From: Cupriavidus necator
GTDB lineage: Bacteria; Pseudomonadota; Gammaproteobacteria; Burkholderiales; Burkholderiaceae
Length of the DNA: 64,000 bases
Direction: 5' to 3'
NCBI RefSeq assembly: GCF_013141915.1
Contig: NZ_SROX01000010.1
Coordinates: 152,604-216,603 of the forward strand
Both the position numbers and the translations under genes were made by a program. The notes under the pieces were generated by a model. It ran no database searches. It was not told where the DNA came from and worked only from the letters and a program-made list of their open reading frames with translations. Of the stretch, positions 59,362 through 64,000 are shown piece by piece (position 1 is the first letter of the stretch; the number at the start of each line of letters is the position of its first letter).

Positions 59362-60564
59362 TTGGCGACGTCTGCGGCGGCGCCGGTATGCGCCGCAACC
59401 CTGGGCCATGCCGGCGCCGGCGGGCAAGCCGCCATCCGCAATGCCGACGACCTGAAGGCATGGCTGCAGCTGACCTGTGCCCCTGGGATCGGCCCGGTCG
59501 CGGTGCGCGTGCTGCTGGCTGCGTTCGGGCTGCCGCCACAAGTGTTGGCGCAGAGCGTGACGGCGCTGTCCGCAGTCGTTCCGGCCAAGCTGGCCCGCGC
59601 GGTACTGGCCAGGCCCGATGCCGGGCTGCCGGCGCTGGTCGAACGCACGCTGGCGTGGCTGGGCACGCCGGGCAACCGCCTGCTCACGCTGGCCGATGAC
59701 GCCTACCCTGCCCGCCTGTTCGACCTGCACGACCCGCCGCCGCTGCTATATATCAAAGGCGATCCCGCGTTGCTGGCCCGCCCGGCGGTGGCCGTCGTCG
59801 GCGCACGCAATGCCACCGGGCAGGGCAAGCGCAATGCGCAGGCTTTCGGGCGCGAACTGTCCGAGGCGGGCCTGACGGTGATCTCCGGCCTGGCGCTGGG
59901 GATCGACGCCGCCGCCCACGCCGGCGGGCTGCTTGGCTGTGGCGGCACGCTCGCGGTCACGGGTACGGGGGCCGACCGGGTCTATCCCGCCGACAACCTG
60001 GCCCTGGCCCATGAGGTCGCCGAGCGCGGTGCCGTGGTCACCGAATTTCCGCTTGGCATGCAGGGTATGCCGGCCAATTTCCCGCGCCGCAACCGGATCA
60101 TCGCGGCGCTCGCGCACGGCGTGCTGGTGGTGGAGGCCGCGGCGCGATCGGGCTCGCTGATCACCGCGCGGCTGGCCGCGGAACTGGGCCGCGAGGTGTT
60201 CGCCGTGCCCGGATCGATCCACGCGCCGCTGTCTCAGGGTTGCCACCTGCTGATCCGCCAGGGCGCCAAACTGGTGGAGCGCATCGAGGACGTGCTTGAG
60301 GAAATCAACCTGGGGCCAACCTCACCGCTTCGGCCGCCGCCAGCGGCGCAGGCCCTGGCCTCGCAGCCAGTTGCGGAGCAATCTGAATTTGCCGACCGTG
60401 CCGACCCCCTGCTGGCCGCCCTCGGCTACGATCCGGTTACGCTGGATGCGCTGTGCGAGCGCAGCGGCCAGCCCCCCGACGCCGCCGCGGCACGCCTGCT
60501 GGAACTGGAACTGGCCGGGCTTGCCGAGCGTCTACCGGGAAACCTGTTCCGACGTCTTGCGTGA
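59362..60564 (+). CDS. dprA: DNA processing protein DprA
   Basis: Binds incoming single-stranded DNA and loads RecA in natural transformation; 400 residues. N-terminal SAM-like region, then a Rossmann-type core: VAVVGARNATGQGKRNAQAF, VISGLALGIDAAAHAGGLLG, VTGTGADRVYPADNLALAHE, PANFPRRNRIIAALAHGVLV; a C-terminal winged helix (LLAALGYDPVTLDALCERSG) is present. TTG start at 59362, seven bases after the LysM stop. Complete. Confidence 0.92.
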   Translation: MATSAAAPVCAATLGHAGAGGQAAIRNADDLKAWLQLTCAPGIGPVAVRVLLAAFGLPPQVLAQSVTALSAVVPAKLARAVLARPDAGLPALVERTLAWLGTPGNRLLTLADDAYPARLFDLHDPPPLLYIKGDPALLARPAVAVVGARNATGQGKRNAQAFGRELSEAGLTVISGLALGIDAAAHAGGLLGCGGTLAVTGTGADRVYPADNLALAHEVAERGAVVTEFPLGMQGMPANFPRRNRIIAALAHGVLVVEAAARSGSLITARLAAELGREVFAVPGSIHAPLSQGCHLLIRQGAKLVERIEDVLEEINLGPTSPLRPPPAAQALASQPVAEQSEFADRADPLLAALGYDPVTLDALCERSGQPPDAAAARLLELELAGLAERLPGNLFRRLA

Positions 60565-60647
60565 AGGCGGTACGACCGACCCTCAGCGCAATACCGATAC
60601 AATCGCCGGCTGTCCGTGTGTCGCGGGCTCCTCATGTTTCCGATGCC

Positions 60648-61052
60648 ATGACCGTTTACTTTCCTGAACGTGACGCCGGCGCCATTGCCGAGTGCCTGGC
60701 GGCGCGGCCGCAGGGCCGCTTGGTGGCGTGCCTGTGCGCGCAGTGGTGCGGCACATGCCGGGATTACCTGGCAGCGCTGACGGCGCTGGCGGCACGCCAT
60801 CCTGAGGATTGCTTTGTCTGGATCGATATCGAGACCCATGCGGATGCGCTTGGCGATATCGATATTGAGAATTTCCCGACTGTGCTGGTGCAGCCGGCAG
60901 CGGGCGGAGTGCCACGGTTCTATGGCACGCTGCTGCCGCATGTCGAGGTGCTCGAGCGCATGCTCGCCCGCGGTGCGGCCATGCCGGCGCCCGCAGAAGA
61001 AGTGCCTCACGTGCTGGAGTGGTTGCTTGGCGGCGGGCGCGGCGCCGCCTAG
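60648..61052 (+). CDS. thioredoxin-family protein
   Basis: Small thioredoxin-fold protein of 134 residues. The redox motif is WCGTC (33-37, Cys34 and Cys37) in CLCAQWCGTCRDYLAAL, followed by FVWIDIETHADALGDIDIEN and FPTVLVQPAAGGVPRFYGTL, the cis-Pro region. No signal peptide, so it is cytosolic. It lies between dprA and topB on the same strand; the role is unknown. Confidence 0.82.
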   Translation: MTVYFPERDAGAIAECLAARPQGRLVACLCAQWCGTCRDYLAALTALAARHPEDCFVWIDIETHADALGDIDIENFPTVLVQPAAGGVPRFYGTLLPHVEVLERMLARGAAMPAPAEEVPHVLEWLLGGGRGAA

Positions 61053-61210
61053 GCGGTGCGCGGGACGGCAAGGGGGCCGTAAGGAGGCTTGCTTGCACCA
61101 CCGTCGAAACCGCGCTTATTATTGGCGCCTCATAGCCCCCCGGCGTTCTGATTACTACGTTTGCAGTGCAATTAGCGGGTTGCAAGAAGCAGCTCGCAAG
61201 GACCCTTCCC

Positions 61211-63889
61211 ATGTCAAAAGCCCTCATCATCGCGGAAAAACCGTCGGTCGCGGCGGATATCGCCCGTGCCCTCGGGGGGTTTACCAAGCACGACGAGTAT
61301 TTCGAGAGCGACGATTACGTGCTGTCCTCCGCCGTCGGCCACCTGGTCGAGATCGCCGCGCCGGACGAATACGAGGTCAAGCGCGGCAAGTGGAGCTTCG
61401 CCAACCTGCCGGTGATCCCGCCGCATTTTGACCTGCGCCCCATCCCCAAGACCGAGTCGCGCCTGAAGGTGCTGAACCGGCTGATCAAGCGCAAGGACGT
61501 TACCGCGCTGATCAACGCCTGCGACGCGGGGCGCGAGGGGGAACTGATCTTCCGCCTGATCGCGCAGCAGGCCAAGGCCAAGCAGCCGGTGCGCCGGCTA
61601 TGGCTGCAGTCGATGACGCCGCAGGCGATCCGCGACGGCTTTGCGGCCCTGCGCGAAGACGAAGACATGCTGCCGCTGGCCGACGCGGCGCGCTGCCGCT
61701 CCGAGGCCGACTGGCTGGTCGGCATCAACGGCACGCGTGCCATGACCGCCTTCAACAGCAAGGGCGGCGGCTTCTTCCTGACCACCGTGGGCCGCGTGCA
61801 GACCCCGACGCTGTCGATCGTGGTGGAGCGCGAAGAGAAGATCAAGCACTTCGTGCCGCGCGACTACTGGGAGGTGCGCGCCGAGTTCATCGCCGCCGCC
61901 GGCTTGTATGAAGGCCGCTGGTTCGACCCCAAGTTCAAGAAGAGCGAGTTCGATCCCGAGGCGCGCGAGTCGCGCCTGTGGAGCGAGGCCGAGGCCAAGA
62001 GCATCGTTGCCGCCTGCCGCGACAAGCCCGGTACCGTCACCGAGGAATCCAAGCCGTCGACACAGCAATCGCCGGCGCTGTTTGACCTGACCACGCTGCA
62101 GCGCGAGGCCAACTCGCGCTTCGGCTTCTCGGCCAAGAACACGCTGGGCCTGGCGCAGGCCCTGTATGAAAAGCACAAGGTGCTGACCTACCCGCGTACC
62201 GATGCGCGCGCGCTGCCCGAGGACTACCTGGACACGGTCAAGCAGACCATGGACATGCTGGCCGACAGCTCGCCCAACTACCTCCCGCACGCCAAGAAGA
62301 TCCTGGCGCAGGGCTGGGTCAAGCCGAACAAAAAGATCTTCGACAACAGCAAGATCAGCGACCACTTCGCCATCATCCCGACGCTGCAGGCGCCCAAGAA
62401 CCTGTCGGAGCCGGAGCAGAAGCTGTACGACCTGGTGGTGCGCCGCTTCCTGGCGGTGTTCTTCCCGGCGGCCGAGTTCCAGGTCACGACTCGCATCACG
62501 GAAGTCGCCGGCCACCACTTCAAGACCGAAGGCAAGGTGCTGGTCAATCCGGGCTGGCTGGTGATCTACGGCCGCGAGGCGCAGGGCGACAAGGACGCTG
62601 CCAACCTGGTGCCGGTGGCGAAGGACGAGAAGGTCAAGACCGACAAGGTCGAGGGCGTTGGCCTGACCACCAAGCCCCCCGCCCGCTACAACGAAGCCAC
62701 GCTGCTGTCCGCGATGGAAGGCGCCGGCAAGCTGGTCGACGACGATGCGCTGCGCGAAGCCATGGCCGGCAAGGGCCTGGGCACCCCGGCCACGCGTGCG
62801 GCGATCATCGAAGGGCTGCTGACCGAGAAATACCTGGTGCGCGAAGGCCGCGAGCTGATCCCCACCGCCAAGGCGTTCCAGCTGATGACGCTGCTGCGTG
62901 GCCTGGGCGTGCAGGAACTGACGCAGGCCGAGCTGACCGGCGAATGGGAGCACAAGCTTTCGCAGATTGAGCGCGGGCGCCTCAAGCGCGATGAGTTCAT
63001 GCGCGAGATCGCGCAGATGACGCAGCAGATCGTCAAGCGCGCCAAGGAATACGACAGCGACACCATCCCGGGCGACTACGCCACGCTGGACACGCCGTGC
63101 CCGCAGTGCGGCGGACAGGTCAAGGAGAACTACCGCCGCTTTGCCTGCACCGCGTGTGAATTCTCGATCAGCAAGATCCCCGGTGGCCGCCAGTTCGAGA
63201 TCGAGGAGGTCGAAGAACTGCTGCTGAAGAAAGAGATCGGTCCGCTGCAGGGTTTCCGCAGCAAGATGGGCCGCCCGTTCGCCGCCATCCTCAAGCTGGG
63301 CAAGGACGACGAAGGCCATTACAAGATGGAATTCGACTTTGGCCAGAATGACGACGACAACGACGGCGAGCCGGTTGACTTCAGCGGCCAGCAGCCGGTG
63401 GGAACCTGCCCGAAGTGCGGCGGCTCGGTGTTCGAGCACGGCATGAAGTATGTCTGCGAAAACAGCACGACCAGTCCCAAGAGCTGCGACTTCACCACCG
63501 GCAAGATCATCCTGCAGCAGGAAATCAGCCGCGAGCAGATCGGCAAGCTGCTCAACGAAGGCAAGACCGACCTGCTGACCGGCTTCAAGTCGTCGCGCAC
63601 GGGCCGCAATTTCAAGGCCTTCCTGGTCAAGCAGCCGGACGGCAAGATCGGCTTCGAGTTCGAGGTGCGCGAGCCCAAGGCCGGCGCCAAGACGGCGGCC
63701 AAGGCCCCGGCCAAGGCAGCATCGCGCGGCGCGGCCGAGGCCGAAGCGGCGCCAGCGACGAAGACGGCCGCCAAGACCGCGGCCAAGACCGTCGCCGCCA
63801 AGGCGCCGGCGAAGAAGGCCGCCGCAAAGAAGGCGCCCGCCAAGACCCCCGCGGCGAAGAAGACGCGCGCGGCCGCTGCCGGCGAGTAA
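61211..63889 (+). CDS. topB: DNA topoisomerase III with histone-H1-like tail
   Basis: Type IA topoisomerase of 892 residues, much longer than E. coli TopB (about 650). Toprim domain SKALIIAEKPSVAADIARAL with NACDAGREGELIFRLI; active-site Tyr327 in LTYPRTDARALPEDY; zinc-ribbon modules CPQCGGQ..CTAC and CPKCGGS..C; and a C-terminal tail of about 65 residues rich in Ala, Lys and Pro (AAKTVAAKAPAKKAAAKKAP) resembling histone H1. Start 61211; AAGGAC upstream. It resolves late replication and recombination intermediates. Confidence 0.93.
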   Translation: MSKALIIAEKPSVAADIARALGGFTKHDEYFESDDYVLSSAVGHLVEIAAPDEYEVKRGKWSFANLPVIPPHFDLRPIPKTESRLKVLNRLIKRKDVTALINACDAGREGELIFRLIAQQAKAKQPVRRLWLQSMTPQAIRDGFAALREDEDMLPLADAARCRSEADWLVGINGTRAMTAFNSKGGGFFLTTVGRVQTPTLSIVVEREEKIKHFVPRDYWEVRAEFIAAAGLYEGRWFDPKFKKSEFDPEARESRLWSEAEAKSIVAACRDKPGTVTEESKPSTQQSPALFDLTTLQREANSRFGFSAKNTLGLAQALYEKHKVLTYPRTDARALPEDYLDTVKQTMDMLADSSPNYLPHAKKILAQGWVKPNKKIFDNSKISDHFAIIPTLQAPKNLSEPEQKLYDLVVRRFLAVFFPAAEFQVTTRITEVAGHHFKTEGKVLVNPGWLVIYGREAQGDKDAANLVPVAKDEKVKTDKVEGVGLTTKPPARYNEATLLSAMEGAGKLVDDDALREAMAGKGLGTPATRAAIIEGLLTEKYLVREGRELIPTAKAFQLMTLLRGLGVQELTQAELTGEWEHKLSQIERGRLKRDEFMREIAQMTQQIVKRAKEYDSDTIPGDYATLDTPCPQCGGQVKENYRRFACTACEFSISKIPGGRQFEIEEVEELLLKKEIGPLQGFRSKMGRPFAAILKLGKDDEGHYKMEFDFGQNDDDNDGEPVDFSGQQPVGTCPKCGGSVFEHGMKYVCENSTTSPKSCDFTTGKIILQQEISREQIGKLLNEGKTDLLTGFKSSRTGRNFKAFLVKQPDGKIGFEFEVREPKAGAKTAAKAPAKAASRGAAEAEAAPATKTAAKTAAKTVAAKAPAKKAAAKKAPAKTPAAKKTRAAAAGE

Positions 63890-63927
63890 GCGCAGCCGCC
63901 CTGGCAAAACGCCCGGCATTGCGGAAC

Positions 63928-64000
63928 TGAACCCCAGAAGTTGGACGGTTCGAGAAGACTAGGCTTGCAAGGGCTGAGTCCTGTATTGCACGGGACTCAG
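63928..64000. mobile_element. edge of an IS3-type insertion sequence (partial)
   Basis: Sequence TGAACCCCAGAAGTTGGACG (63928-63947) resembles the terminal inverted repeats of IS3-family elements (TGAxCCCCxxAAxTTGGACxx). It is followed by GGGCTGAGTCC...GGGACTCAG, one hairpin that runs off the window. The 38 bases between topB and this end hold nothing. No transposase is inside the window, so this is tentative. Confidence 0.45.

Noticed and set aside
1..64000. CRISPR array, prophage, rRNA operon or secretion-system cluster
   Set aside because: None was seen: no regularly spaced 25-40 bp repeats other than the 12-bp DnaA-like array, no phage structural genes, no rRNA.

Overview
The window looks like a stretch of the main chromosome of a betaproteobacterium of the Burkholderiales, most probably Cupriavidus or a close Ralstonia relative. 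The GC content is high (roughly two thirds by eye), gene products read like Burkholderiales versions (PhhA/PhhB, DUF4390-NtrY-NtrX behind RsmB, LysM-DprA-thioredoxin-TopB), and the housekeeping set fmt-def-rsmB-htpX-dprA-topB is on one block. The genus is inferred from protein style and gene order, not from a search.

Left part (1-11,900): a cut-off TauE/SafE permease, an unassigned protein, then a five-gene branched-chain amino-acid ABC transporter (livG-livF-binding protein-livH-livM, all minus, closed by a terminator), a GMC flavin oxidoreductase and a CoA-acylating methylmalonate-semialdehyde dehydrogenase with a divergent LysR regulator and a perfect dyad between them, and a monoacylglycerol-lipase-like hydrolase. 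Next comes a copper-resistance unit: copA-cueR on minus and copZ on plus, each with its own MerR-type promoter with a 19-bp spacer.

Middle part (15,200-36,440): OmpW porin, a secreted alkyl-sulfatase-type metallo-hydrolase with a divergent TetR regulator and a 24-bp operator, an ornithine-cyclodeaminase family imine reductase, an aldo/keto reductase with a divergent LysR regulator, an overlapping periplasmic module (alpha-2-macroglobulin, YhhN, PBP1C), the phenylalanine hydroxylase genes phhA-phhB with a divergent Lrp regulator, a two-component system, and a small SET-domain lysine methyltransferase.

The most unusual region is 36,440-38,200, around the gene for a HU-type nucleoid protein. 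The 1.1-kb gap between the SET gene and HU holds fourteen GTATAC or GTTTAC/GTAAAC hexamers, two perfect 12-bp palindromes and three DnaA-box-like 9-mers. Just after HU there is a consensus DnaA box and then five DnaA-box-like 9-mers at an exact 12-bp period. This is an unexplained cis-acting locus, possibly a DnaA-titration, replication or nucleoid-organising site.

Right part (38,000-64,000): a DUF2272 lipoprotein, DNA polymerase IV, RarD permease, a TRAP binding protein, a complete group II intron with maturase (42,697-45,648) inserted between the divergent TRAP gene and an outer-membrane lipoprotein, an aquaporin, a coiled-coil protein, tRNA-Phe, then the housekeeping block ntrX-ntrY-DUF4390-rsmB-htpX-fmt-def on minus and LysM-dprA-thioredoxin-topB on plus. 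The last 70 bases look like the end of an IS3-type insertion sequence.
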